This document shows, piece by piece, positions 22,067 to 34,010 of a stretch of DNA of 64,000 nt. The stretch covers positions 12,959,379 to 13,023,378 of the forward strand of contig NC_064771.1 in NCBI RefSeq assembly GCF_011397635.1. Direction: 5' to 3'. The stretch comes from Epinephelus fuscoguttatus (lineage: Eukaryota > Chordata > Actinopteri > Perciformes > Serranidae). The notes beneath the pieces were generated by a model. That model was not told the DNA's origin and ran no database searches. It saw only the letters and a program-made list of their open reading frames with translations. Numbering within the stretch: the stretch's first letter is position 1; every line of letters starts with the position of its first letter. The position numbers were made by a program, and so were the translations under genes.

Positions 22067-23141
22067 TTAAAGGGATTGTTCGACTTTACTGAAGTGAGGT
22101 CGTATGAGGTACTTACCCACAGTCAGTGTGTTTCCTACAGTCGATGGCGGTCAGCAGGCCACCAGTTTGAAGAGGCAGGCAGGACTATCGCAAAGGACAG
22201 TAACCAATATACTGCTGCGGATGGGGGCAGCAGCAAAACATATTTTAGCCACCTAAAAAAAGTATTAGTTGAAATGTACGCTATATTTAGAATATTTAAA
22301 CTTCTTGGCTAAGATGTCAGACAACCCTTTCCAACAGGGAACTGAATTCGTTACGCTCTCTTCAAAGCCAGACTCCATTAACAGAAACAGTAATTGTACC
22401 TCGCAAAACACAGGAGTTGCTGGTCCAAAGCTTCCTCCACCAATTGGTTTGTTTGTTTCATTGTGTGACTTTGGTGAATCCAAACTAACCCTTTAAAACA
22501 CCAAAGTCACACATTAACACAGTGTAGACTTAAACTAATATTGATTTCTTTTAGGTGGCTGAAATACATTCTCCTGTCGCCCCCGTCCACAGCAGTACAT
22601 TGCTTAGCTTCCATGTCGGTACTCCAGATTGCTTTTCCGAACTGGTAATGCCAACCGCCATCTCCTCAACGTATTCTCATAGATCAGTTCGTATGATATC
22701 GTACAAATTAGCGCCCCACGAATGATGTTACATCCTTAATGTACAACTACATAATTAATGTAAAGTTACAGAGGCTGGGTGTGGGGAAAGAAACATGGCA
22801 ATGACCACCTTAGAATGACTCAAAGCTCACTCCAAGCTCATACTGTTCCAAACACACAACTCCACGGGAAAGTCTAGGTTTTTTGTGACTCACCCACCTC
22901 CCCAACCTGCCTCCTTACTAGACAGCTCATGACTGCTTCCTTGTATACTCCCGTCAGCGCATTGGTCACGTGGTAGCAGCCTTTCAAAATGCGTGGGATT
23001 TATATGAATTTGGGATGATACTTTTCACAGGAAAACACATCAACAGTTTGTGAGAGCAGTTTGATCTCCTGTAGGTAGCACACTGACTATTGATTCGTAC
23101 CTCTTAACACCCCACTTAAAAAATCCAAACTGTCCCTTTAA
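22067..23141. repeat. Two inverted copies of a TTAA-type element
   Basis: Copy one runs from TTAAAGGGATTGTT at 22067 to AACCCTTTAA ending at 22496. The following 22500-23141 is a diverged copy in the opposite orientation, ending TGTCCCTTTAA. Landmarks pair across the centre: TTTTAGCCACCTAAAA near 22250 faces TTTTAGGTGGCT near 22550, and GTCAGTGTGTTTCCTACAG near 22120 faces CTGTAGGTAGCACACTGAC near 23070. It is non-coding. Confidence 0.75.
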
Positions 23142-23987
23142 AAAATGTTTGAGACACTGTAGGTTACCTATCACAGCTAACAACATGTGAAGTTAATTTA
23201 TTTATTAAGCTGTGTTACACTAATGTAATAATGCAGCTGCATCATTAGTAAGAGAGTCTTACTCTTAAGTCAGACCCCACAAGGAGTCGCAAGATTTTAG
23301 TAGTGTGTGGCAGGATGATTGTTCAGGCAGGAACGAAGAAAAATCAAAATTCTGTTTTTCAGACTTTTCTCTAATATTTGCTTTTACAGTGTGAAATACT
23401 GTAGTTTTCGCCATTCAGGCCCTTAAAAGGTTTTAACTCACAACTTTAAAGACATGCAACCTATGACAAGGGTTTGCAAGGAGATTTTCCATATATCAAA
23501 GGACAGGTTCACAAGTTTTTTAAGTCTGCCTTAAAACAAGTCATGTGCCCATGGAAAACATTTTTGTTGTGTTCATTCTTCCTGTTCATAACGACCATTA
23601 ATAGTCCAATGTGAACCTATACAGTAACAGGAAACAAACAAAGACAGTCAGGAAACACTGCTTTAAGTCTATGAAATTCCCAAAGACACTTCAATGCAGC
23701 AACAATGGCACTGAATGATCATTTAAATTCGTGAGGTAGGTTACAAAAGAGATGTGACTGTTTGCTAGGATGGATTGCACATCTTAAAGTATATCAAGTA
23801 ATTGTGGCATAAAAATCAAATATAAGCACAGGTTCAGTTTTGACCATGGAAAAAGCAGCTGACTAAACAACTCAAGTCAACTCAGGGTCCATTTAGTAGC
23901 TGACCCAGAGCTCTCAATCATACCACATGATCTGAGTTTGCTCAGCTCTCGTGGAATTTTAGATGTTGACTTAGAAGTTAAGTTTTA

Positions 23988-24465
23988 AACATAGACTGTC
24001 TAAAATAATAGACGTAGCCACCGTGACGTCAGACGTTGCTTTGTGGACAACCATTATGAGTTTGGCTTTTTGGCTGTCACCACCTTGTTTTTTTGGAGCT
24101 AGAAGTGACCATGTTTGGACAAGAGGATGGATCTGATATGCATTGCTCCACCTCTGTCCTGATTGACAGGTCATCGTTGTAGCAACTTGTCCATCACAAG
24201 GTAGTCACACCCTAATGCATAATTTACAAAATGAACATCATGCTGTACTGACAAAGACTTGAAATTAGTGACTGAGAACATAAACTTGTTAGGAAAATGT
24301 TTACTGATGTAATAAATTAAGTGAGAAGTATGATCATTTTCTTAGAGACTTCTACACAATCAGACTTTTGAAAGCAGTGGAGTCGCCCTCTGGTGGCCAT
24401 TAGAAACATGCAGGTTTAAGGCATTCCTGCGTTGGCTTTATTTTTCAGACCTGGAGGCTATGTCT
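23988..24465. repeat. Dispersed MITE, CATAGACTGT terminus
   Basis: It begins CATAGACTGTCTAAAATAAT and contains GACGTAGCCACCGTGACGTC and GAGTCGCCCTCTGGTGGCC, phrases typical of a very frequent fish element, and ends near GGAGGCTATGTCTA. The first bases resemble the TAGACTGT terminus of the element at 7609-8083. Confidence 0.6.
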
Positions 24466-25083
24466 ACTTTTTTATGGTTTGTGGTTTTAAAGTTCATTAT
24501 TGACCTTGGAAACAGCAGTTAACAAAATAATAGCACCTCAAGGTCTATTATTTATGGAATATAAAGGAAATTTCAAAAGCTACAATTCCATGACAACTGA
24601 GAAAACGTCATCTAAAATAAAGTGCTGTTGCTGCCTGGAAGGAAGGAAATCAATGTAAAAACCTGCAGTATTTTTAAGAAGAACGCCCCCCTCCCCATTA
24701 ATCAAATAATCATTAAAAAAATTGTAATAATTATGAAAGAACACATAAGTTGAAAGTGAAAAGTTTCCCCATAGCTTCACAGACGTATCTCATGTAACTG
24801 CAGCCATTGATGAACTCTGAAATTCGGTCTAACCCTGTTGGCTTCCTGCCCAGTGGACACAGGAGCTGATGTGATGTGTCATGTCTGTGGAATCTCCCAC
24901 AGCGGTGCCCCATTGGTCCGCAAGTTGTTTATCCTGCACTGAGGATGATGGGTCAGCGTCTCGTGATCTCAAAACCGTCCCTGTGTGACAATGAAGCTGC
25001 AGGGAATGGAAGTGCCTGATGTTGCATAATTTTGTTGTTTGTTTGGTCTGTGGAGCTTTTAGGGCTAATGTCTCCCTCTATCC

Positions 25084-25086
<3 letters not shown>

Positions 25087-25134
<48 letters not shown>
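25087..25134. repeat. (AC)n microsatellite
   Basis: An uninterrupted AC dinucleotide run of about 24 units, flanked by unique sequence. The apparent Thr-His open frame through it is a low-complexity artefact. Confidence 0.97.
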
Positions 25135-25136
<2 letters not shown>

Positions 25137-25577
25137 TTACCGTCCCAGCTTATTTGGTTTGTGTATGTCTGACAGCAAGATCCTCCACTGATGCTATTAA
25201 GACTTGAAACATGAGGAGACTTTAAAGGAGAGGAAGACGGAGGGGAGAAACGTTTATTTTTTAGTCGTTATTTTTCTACATTGACCTGAATGTATATTTA
25301 TTCTTTAGAGACACCTGTGTATTTGTCCTGCAGACGAATGAACAGAATAGTTTTTATACTGTTTGTGATAACCACTGAGCTGATGATGCCATATCTAAAA
25401 GTACTGACGCGACAAAACAAGCACTTGGAATTGACGTCGCCCAATGTGGCCGCTTGTGCTGCTTCCGTCCACCACCGAGCGAAGGACCTTGCACTTTATT
25501 GTGATGTAAACCTGCACATTACCTGCTCCAGTCTATCAAGTGTCATTGTGTATAGAATATTTCTATGGTGATACTAA

Positions 25578-25583
25578 AATAAA
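25578..25583 (+). terminator. Candidate distal poly(A) signal, plus strand
   Basis: AATAAA is followed by TGTTGCTCATGTTTAATATC, a GT/T-rich context. It is the last good plus-strand signal before the convergent ep300 3' end and could serve cbx7 or the unassigned transcript at 19641-20109. Confidence 0.4.
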
Positions 25584-25974
25584 TGTTGCTCATGTTTAAT
25601 ATCATTTTAATCACTTTGTTTGGTTGCTTATTGATGCACCAGATACTTTTTCTCTAGTTACTAATGGATGCAGTTGGATGCATTAAAATCTTGTTTAAGA
25701 TAAGAGGCAGAAGTGCAAAAGGGATCCAAAGAAAATATTGATGATGCCAGAGAAGATCTATAAGATTTACCCCTCCTCACCCTAACAATTTTCACAACAA
25801 TTTTCATACGTGTGTGTTTTCGTGTTTTTTGTGGGCGTGTTACACCAAAACCTGTTTCCCCCCGGCAATATTTTTGCAAGCGCACCGTTGCTGTGGCACC
25901 GCCCAGAACAACTGTGATTGGCTGAAAGAAATACAAGTGGCCGGGTGTTTTTTTCTCCAATGTTAAAGTGAGAG

Positions 25975-26990
25975 TCAGCCCAGCCAGACTTTTCTTTTCT
26001 TGAGAAAGGTCTGGTGAGCGAGACAATCCTCCATGGAGTCCAACATGTTTCTACAGTAGCCCAGAACAGACAAAACAAACACTGGCAAACACTGGCCGTC
26101 CAGGAGGCATCCTGATCAGATGCCTGAACCACCTCAACTGACACCTTTCGACTTGAAGGAGCAGTGGCTCTACTCCGAGCTCCCTCTGGATGTCAAAGCT
26201 CCATACCCTATCTCAAAGGCTGAGCCCAGCCACTCCACGGTGGAAACTTATCTGCGATCTCATTCTTTCGGTCACTACCCAGAGCTCATGACCATAGATG
26301 AGGGTTGGGATGTAGATGGACCAGTAATTGAAAGCTTTGCCTACCGCTCAGCTCCCTCTTCACCACAATAGTCCGGCGCAGCACCTGCATCACTGCAGAA
26401 GCCGCACCAAACCGCTGACCCATCTTGTGCTTCACTCTACCCTCACCTGTGAACAAGACCCCAAGATACTTTCACTTGAGGCAGTAACTCTTTCCCAACC
26501 CGAAGACTGCAATCCACCATTTTCCTGCAGAGAACCATGATTTGGAGGTGCTGACTCTCATCCCAACCACTTCACACTCGGCTGCAAACCGCCCCAGTGC
26601 TGGAGGTCACGGTGTGACAAAGCCAACAGAACCACATCATCTGCAAAAAGCAGAGACGCAATTCTGAAGTCCCCAAACCGTATCCCCCCCCCCCCCCAGC
26701 TGCGCTTTGAGATCCTGTCCATGAATATCACAAACAGGATCAGTGACAAGGGACAACCCTGGCGGAGGCCAACACCCACCGCGAACATGTCTGACTTTAC
26801 ACCGAGTATGTGGATGCAGCTGTCACTTTGGTCATACAGGGAACGGATGTCCTGTAGCAGAGGAGACTTCTGCAGATAATTGGAGAAGTGGAGAAGTTTC
26901 AGCTGGGTGTAATCGACAATCTTCACCACTAGACGCCAGTGAAGTCCCCTGTATCTTACACATTGGACCTTTAAATCATAGCCTGAACAA
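25975..26990. repeat. Dispersed element (TTAAAGGTCCAATGTGTAAG family) split by a LINE
   Basis: The left part contains ACATGTTTCTACAGTAGCCC at about 26042 and the right part GAGAAGTTTCAGCTGG to CACATTGGACCTTTAAA at 26884-26978. Both parts match the ends of the copies at 55440-56075 and 60290-61350. The LINE fragment at 26100-26870 interrupts it, so the LINE is the younger insertion. Confidence 0.65.
26100..26870 (-). mobile_element. Non-LTR retrotransposon fragment, reverse transcriptase region
   Basis: On the minus strand the translation carries GLRQGCPLSLILFVIFMDRI followed by ASLLFADDVVLLA, the RT catalytic block, in a different family from the L1-like element at 14840-18694. A run of 14 C at 26684-26697 encodes a glycine expansion. 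The frame is interrupted and both ends are missing. The plus-strand 83-codon frame at 26120-26371 is antisense to it. I do not assign a clade. Confidence 0.8.
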
Positions 26991-27129
26991 GACTGGGTCT
27001 TAAAGGTTAGTGTCTTAAAAAAAAGATAAACAGTTTTGATAGTAATACTTTTTTTTATTGTGACCAAGGTACATGCTGAGTGGAACGTTTAGAGAAAACT
27101 TGTCAGTGCTCTCTGGTGGACAAACTACA

Positions 27130-27560
27130 AGGGAGACACTAATATTTTTTTAATAAGGGTGCGACGTGACATCCGTCTAGATCAATTTATCAATTAAGCG
27201 ATCAAAAATCCAATATTACCGATGCAACATGAAAACATCGATACATATAGTCATGTTAAAGATACGCCTTTTTATTTTGAAACCGCTATGACACATCTCT
27301 CAGTATTTCCGTCACACCTCCTCCCTAAATGCTCGAATTGTGTTAGCGCCCTAGTGCCAGGCAGACAGTGCTAAGCAGCCAAGAATCAGACAATGGGGAT
27401 ATTTATTGATATAGTCTCATATTGATCACGGGCCTGAGTTGAATCAAATTGATTTTGTATCGTGGCACACTTTGTGAAATCAGCAGGTATTGTATCGTTG
27501 TCCAAAGAAACCAATATATCCTGTTGTGGTAAAAGTTGTGATGTACTCCCCTAGTTTGTA
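27130..27560. repeat. Probable degenerate dispersed repeat between the convergent 3' ends
   Basis: AT-rich sequence with ATCGAT/GATCAA words (for example GATCAATTTATCAATTAAGC and TTGTATCGTGGCACAC) looks like an old transposon relic. No termini can be defined. Confidence 0.3.
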
Positions 27561-27829
27561 AATGACCTCAGTTTCATGTGACTGTACTGCAGTTTCGGTG
27601 TTTGTTGGCTGACAACTGATAACTCTGCAACAAGCCACTATCAGCTGATATATCAGCCTGGCAGAGTTATTGTGCTGGGTCTAATTTATTGATTTCATCA
27701 TTAGAAAGTTTAACATTTTGAGACTTTTCCTGAATCTACAAATACTATGGATTTCCATCAAATGATGCTCAAATATGTGTGAAATATTTTATATTCATGT
27801 GACAAAAGAGGCAACAGCTGAGTATTTTT

Positions 27830-30100
27830 CCAATGGTACAAACATACTTTATTGTACAATTAATTTATTGGCAAAAAACAATCAGACCACCAAAATAACT
27901 TAAAAAAAAAAAACTAATGAAAATGGAGCAACAGTTATTTTTGCTTTCTCTCAGCAAGCACCAAAATTGTTAACAAGAGGAACGAAAAAGTGGTCAAAGA
28001 TTCCATTTGAATACTAAACAAATATTTAAATAGTCTTATTTCCAGTCTCTTTTTAGGAGAAGAAATGATTAAAACAAAACTATTTGTTCAGTTGCCATCA
28101 GTTTGTACAGTGATTCAGTATGTTTACAACTATATTCATGTACATGAAACATTTCTTAAAAAGGATGGTATAATATACTCCACGGCCTCCCCAGAGCAAA
28201 CTGAATGACTGTCTGCAGTGTCTTTTTGCATCACCATAACATCTTTAATACAAAACAAAACATGTTTTTATCTAATAATTCCTGTAGCTTCAAGTTTTAT
28301 TTCCAAAAAATAAAATTAAATAATATATCTATATATAAAAGACAGTTTTTCCTTGTTTTTTTTCTTATAAAATAAGTCTCAAGATATATTGCCACCTGGT
28401 TCTGATGTGTCCCCTCCCCATACCCAGCAAGCCCAACCTTTTGAGAAAAATAGTGAGCATGTGAATATTGTGTCTTCAGTCCTCTCCATAAAAAGCTAAA
28501 TGACCAAATTTAAACTCTTTCGGATCACACCTCTAATCAACCCCGTCTCGGCTCTACTTCGTGCAGGTTCTAACGGTTGAGATTGTTCAGGTGTGACTTG
28601 TTGCGATAATCCCTCCCTCCCTAAATCCTTGTCAAAAATACACAGAAAAAGGCGCATTGGTGCTTGTGACCTACTACACCCCATACTGTACCTTTTAGAA
28701 AAGAATCTCAATACTGTACAGTAGCTCAGGAGTACTTTTTTAAACAGATACAGCAAATATCCAATCAAACAAGAGGGGAAACAAGCAGCAGAAAACAATT
28801 CCTCTGCTCATATTAAGGTTTTAAAGTATATACAGTTGTGGGTTTTTTTACACCTTTCACTTTCATTACAAAAAAAGTATCTAAGTCCACCATTTCTTAC
28901 TTTGTACAGTACTAACATTGAATTAAATCTTGTGGCTGAGGGGCAGTCATGAGGATGAGGAACAAAAGGGAAACCGTTGAGGGGGCTAAAGATACAGGCA
29001 GGATTTTCGTAAACCTCTGCAGCCCAAAAAACGTTATCGACCTCTTCTCAGCATCACAGTTCACAACAAGGTTGTAATATATGTACACGCACAACCTTTT
29101 AACATCGGCCAGCTTGAAACAGAAGCTAGACGATCGGACATCAACAGTTCATCCCTCCGTTTCCTGCAAGGGGAGGGTGGGGGTGAGGGTAAGAAAGGTG
29201 TGCACATTCACAGGAGAACTGAAGATGGAGGATGGAGAGGTGGCCCAACGATTTGTTCTGCGGATCTGGCAACATACAAATATGACCAAACCCACGGTCA
29301 GTGTCACCCGCTCCCCGAAACACTGTTGAGGTTTTAATTCCAACCTATAAACCCTGTCAAAAACAAACAAAAACAACTAGGAAACCTGTCAAACTCAAAC
29401 TGCATTGAACGCACCCTCCCACCCACCTCATCGTATAAAATAAATTCTATATATGTGAATTGTTGCAGTCGCTGTAAAATGTACATTGCTGTGAAAACTG
29501 TCCAGAAAAAGATTCCTGTAACAGAAGATATGTTGATGCTTGTATTACAATCCATTGAGGGAGAAAAAAATAATAATAAATTCAGAAATAAAATATACTT
29601 AACTCTCTGCAAAATAGATACAATTATGACTGGGTATTTGAGGAGGAAAACAAAAACAATAAAAAAAAAAAAAGGTACATCGTGTCAACTCACTTTTAAT
29701 TTTTAGCCACATTTAAAATCTTAAAAATATTCATAAAAAGGCAAAATTCTCAGTCCCCAAAAATATTGTGTCATAGACTAAGGAAGAAATATCTTCAACC
29801 TGAAACACTGCCCTTCCACCTTTTTGTACACAATTGGCAAAAATATATAGATATATATTAACAGCAATAACTTACCATTGTTTTAATTTATTCATTTATT
29901 GACTTCTAAGATTTATGTTGCATCTCCCATAGGAAGGAAGCTTCAGTTCTTATTTATACATCACAAAAATATTTAAATAAAAAATAAAAACTTCTAAAAC
30001 CCCAAAGCAGTAGTCCCCGCCTCGCTCTCCTTTCATGGCAGTTTGTCATTTGGGGCGACTGATCAGAGCATCAAGACAGAGAGACAGTATGGAGTCAAGG
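27830..30100 (-). other. ep300: 3'UTR of ep300
   Basis: About 2.25 kb of AT-rich, largely non-repetitive sequence follows the TAG at 30101-30103 on the minus strand and ends at the AATAAA at 27848-27853. I see no conserved ORF; the open frames of 60-100 codons here have no domain similarity. T-rich runs are frequent. Confidence 0.6.
27848..27853 (-). terminator. ep300: Poly(A) signal of ep300
   Basis: TTTATT on the plus strand gives AATAAA on the minus strand, 2.25 kb beyond the ep300 stop codon. A second AATAAA-like motif lies 15-20 bp upstream in the minus orientation. It is the most distal good signal before repeat-rich sequence begins. Confidence 0.6.
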
Positions 30101-30856
30101 CTACATAAGGTCTAAACTGCTGTGGTTAATGTTCGTCCCCAGCTCCTGGTTGTTGTCGCTGCTGTTATTATTCCCGCCCAACATGTCCGACTGTCCCCCC
30201 TGTACGCCGTGCATCCCTGTCATCCCGCTCAGCTGGGACATGATGGAGTTCTGGTCTGAGCTGAACTGCCCAGGGTCTACAGAGTTACCCGGCTGCTGCT
30301 GAGATAACGCTTGCTGCTGGGGTTGTGGAGGTTGGGGCGGCGCCATACTGGGGTGATGTTGCCCTAGATGACCTGGGTGGGGTGAGCCGGTCTGGGTCTG
30401 CGGGGAGATGCGGTGAGGTGAGGGCTGAGGCTGAGGCTGGGAGGAGGGCTGCATGCGTGGGGACGGGCTGGAGTGGGGAGGTTGTGACTGCGGCCTTGGC
30501 GAGGGCTGAGGAGACCTGACCTGACTGCTGAGCGACCCGGCAGGACCAAGTCCTCCCTGTCCTTGGAGGTGGGGGTGGGGGGACTGCGCCAGCTGCTGTT
30601 GGGGACTCATGGGACTGCTGTGCTGGGCTGGAGAGCCCCCACCAAGATGCTGCTGCTGCAGGAGCCTCTGGTGGATGTTCGGATGAAGCATACCTTGGGA
30701 CGTCTGCTGCAGTGGAGGCCCGCTACCTCCTCCACCTTGCTGCTGCTGCCCCTGCCCTGGTCCGCCTTGTCCAGGTTGGAGCGGGGGTCCTCCTGGTCCT
30801 CCAGTACCTCCACCGGGCCCTCCGTCTTGTCCTTGAAGCCCACCCATTGAATTCTG

Positions 30857-30887
<31 letters not shown>

Positions 30888-31148
30888 ATCTGCATCTGAT
30901 GCTGGAGCCTTTGCTGGATCGCTGCAGCTACTTGTGACATGGAGTTGGGGTAGTTTTGCTGCTGACCTAGCTGTCCTGGCCCACCCTGTGGTCCTCCCTG
31001 CTGCTGCTGGGGACCGCCTCCACCTCCAGACTGAGGTTGAGAAGGGGGTATCCCTTGCCCTCCCTGGCCAGGCTGCATAAAACCTTGCTGGCCTGGCTGC
31101 TGCTGCTGGAGTCCTTGAGCCTGCTGGAACTGCCCATGGTTTCCCATT

Positions 31149-31215
<67 letters not shown>

Positions 31216-33361
31216 GGTGTCTTCTCAACAACAGCTCTCTGAACTGCGGGTTCATGTTGGTAATGTTGCCTTGTTGCCCTGCTTGCATTGCTCCCTGCTG
31301 CTGCTGTTGTTGTTGTTGTTGTTGCTGCTGCTGCTGCTGTAATGCAGCCATTTGCTGTAGATTCCCAGGCAACATTGGTCGCTGCTGCTGCTGTTGTTGT
31401 TGTTGTTGTTGCTGTTGTAACTGCTGAATCTGAGCCATGGTGGGCATGTTCCCTCCCCCTGCTCCACCCTGAGTCATGTTCATCCCTGGCTGGCCTGGCT
31501 GGTTCACATTAACCTGCTGTTGTCCATCCATGTTAGCAAGCTGGTTAGGCCCGGGCCCTCCTACACCAGAAAGCACTCCAGCAGCCCCTTGGAACCTCAC
31601 ACCTCCAGGGCCCGCTTGTGGAGGCCCTCCTGGTCCTCCAGGGCCACCCTGACCACCCTGATACCTGGCTGCTCTCTGCCTGATAAAAGCAGCCATAAGG
31701 GTGGGGTTGGAGCGCAGGATGTTGAGGACTTGCTGCTGTTGGAGGGGTGAGCTTGGAGACCGCAGTGTTCTCAGGAGGTCTTGTAGTGCTGCCTGTGGAA
31801 GGTTTCCTGATGCAGCTGCAGCTGCTATTGGATTGGGTGCCCCTGCTGCCCCGCCTGATACACCCATTACCTGCATCAGCCCGCGGTTTCCTGGTTGCGG
31901 CTGTTGCGGATTCATTGGCTGCTGCTGTTGCTGAGCGACTGCTGGCTGCTGCTGTGGTGCCATGTGGCCCATCATGCCTGGCCTTTGTTGTGAGTTCATG
32001 GCTGGTCCACCAGCACCCCACTGCTGGTTTGCTGGCTGAAGTTGTCCACCACCTGCCTGCTGGACTTGCTGGAGCTGCTGCTGCACTTGTGGTGGCAGCT
32101 GTGACTGAGGACCACCTTGCTGCATCCCCGCCAGCATTCCCTGCTGCTGTGGGTCTAACATAGTCCTGCCAACAACTCCCTGAGCCTGAGGGGGCATGCC
32201 CTGGGCCCCAATGTGGGGCATGCCCATCTGGGCCTGGGGGTTCTGGTGGTGAGGATGTGAGGGTATCATGCCCCCCTGTCCCAAGCCACGTATCTGGGCT
32301 TGAGCCTGGGCCTGAGCCATCTGTCTTTGGGTCTCTGCTAGACGCTGGATTTTTAGGGCTGTCTCTACAGCAGCCAGAGGGGGCCCTTGCTGCTGGCCTT
32401 GCATGGACCCCTGGCCCTGGCTGGGTTGTTGCTGCTGCTGGGGTGGTGTGGCTGGACCCAGTCCAGGTTTGCCCAGGGACTGGTGGATAGGAGAAGCCCC
32501 AGGTGGTCTGGGGTTGTATGGAGGCAAACCACCAGGGTGCTGCTGCTGCTGGACATTAGGAGGCTGCTGCTGGAGCTGAGGCACCATCTGCTGCTGAGGA
32601 GAGTTCATCATCCCCCCTCCACCTCCTCCAGCCACTGGCTGAAACTGATGAAGATGGTGTTGAGGGGGGATGGCACCACCCTGCTGCTGAACCTGCTGCT
32701 GTGGGCCTGGGGTTCCCATTCCCCCCATTCCACCCATCCCGACTCCCTGTTGCTGAGGAAGTGCAGGCATGTTCGCCTGAGTGGGTGTCTGTGGGGTGGG
32801 AGGCTGTGTGCCTACAGATGTAGGAGTACCAGGACCAGTTGCTCCATTGTTGGCTCCTGGAGAAGGCAGGCCATTGCCCCCAGGAGCTCCTCCAGGAGCA
32901 GGCTGGCCCACTCTCTGCATGCTGGCCATCCTCCTTCTTAGCATCTGAGCTTGCTGGAGTCTGTGCTGCAGCTGCTGCTGGCGGAGCTTGTGCTTGATGT
33001 TTAGGCAGAACGGAACTGGGCACTTGTTCTCCTGACAGTGCTTAGCATGGTAGCAACACAATGCGATAAGCTGCTTGCAGATGGGGCAGCCACCGTTGGT
33101 TTTTCTCTTGCAGCTTTTTGTGTGCTGAACAACGCGTTTCATCTTCTGGCAGGACGGCAGAGAGCAGTTTGCATTTCGACACTGGCAGGCATGGACGAGG
33201 GACTGGATGCAGCGCTGGATGCTGAGGCGACGAGAGTCTCCAGGGCTCTGAGTGGTTGCGGCTGCCTGGTTGCTGCTCTCATCATCCAAACCAAGGCCTA
33301 ACTTCTCCATCTTGTGGACGTGGCCCTTAGTGTTGTAACATGTGATGCACAGGTCGTAATC
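30101..33361 (-). CDS. ep300: ep300 exon 31: ZZ end, TAZ2, NCBD and Gln/Gly-rich C-terminus
   Basis: This single exon encodes residues 1756-2841. It opens with [10 protein letters not shown], completing the ZZ finger, then TAZ2 with its four-helix Cys/His pattern ([16 protein letters not shown], then [20 protein letters not shown]). The NCBD ([20 protein letters not shown]) binds steroid receptor coactivators and IRF3. The rest is disordered and dominated by Gln, Gly and Pro, with several Gln tracts of 10-25 residues built from mixed CAG and CAA codons at about 30855-30890, 31149-31212, 31298-31340 and 31380-31425. The protein ends [10 protein letters not shown]. Many long open frames on the other strand are products of this compositional bias. 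Confidence 0.95.
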
Positions 33362-33952
33362 CTGTAGGGATGGATAAGTGACAGGTTTAGTGGTGACATG
33401 CAGCAGGTTCTATATTAACATAATAAATCCAGTAACTCAAATATCATCTTTTATTATCAATTGTTACCATAAAGCAGACCCAGCCAAACAACTCTTCCCC
33501 AACTCACCTCACAGACGGTACAGTGGAAACGAGTCTCCACGTGGTGCTTGCACTCATTACAAGTGTAGACGAAGCGGTCTTGGCTTTGGTTATGCAACTC
33601 CACCAACATGCACATAGAGCTCCACATGGACCTCCTCAGCGAGCTGAACTCCAGGTGTTTGTCTCGTGCCAATGTCAGAAAGGCATCACGACCATCCATG
33701 AGGTCGCATGCCATCAGGGGATCCGGGTCTGATATAGGGGGCAGGGCATTTGCCATTGGTGCTGCAATCAGCCGGATCACAAAGAACACCTAAGACAGGA
33801 AAAAAGAGGGGCAAACAGATTAAAACATATTCAGCTTTTCGAACTCAGAGTAAAATCTGAAAAATGAAGTCAATATTTCCAGTCCTCTCACTCCACTCCT
33901 TCAGTAAGTTGCTTGAGAGTGATAAGACGCTGGCACATAAGAATGATACATA

Positions 33953-34010
<58 letters not shown>

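Larger units (their letters stand above)
23142..25577 (+). other. Spacer, possibly distal 3'UTR of a plus-strand transcript
   Basis: Apart from the repeat at 23988-24465 and the AC microsatellite, this is largely unique sequence without credible ORFs. It ends just before a good AATAAA. It may belong to a long 3'UTR continuing from 20110, interrupted by transposon insertions, but no sequence feature proves this. Confidence 0.3.

Noticed and set aside
25019-25207. Open frame with a Thr-His run
   Set aside because: It is translation of the AC microsatellite.
26120-26371. Plus-strand 83-codon frame, apparently well composed
   Set aside because: It is the antisense of the minus-strand LINE fragment that continues through 26870 with RT motifs.
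30325-33301. Many long plus-strand open frames (Leu/Ala/Val-rich) across the ep300 last exon
   Set aside because: They are antisense readings of CAG/CAA-rich coding sequence; composition bias removes stops, and none has a domain or splice partners.
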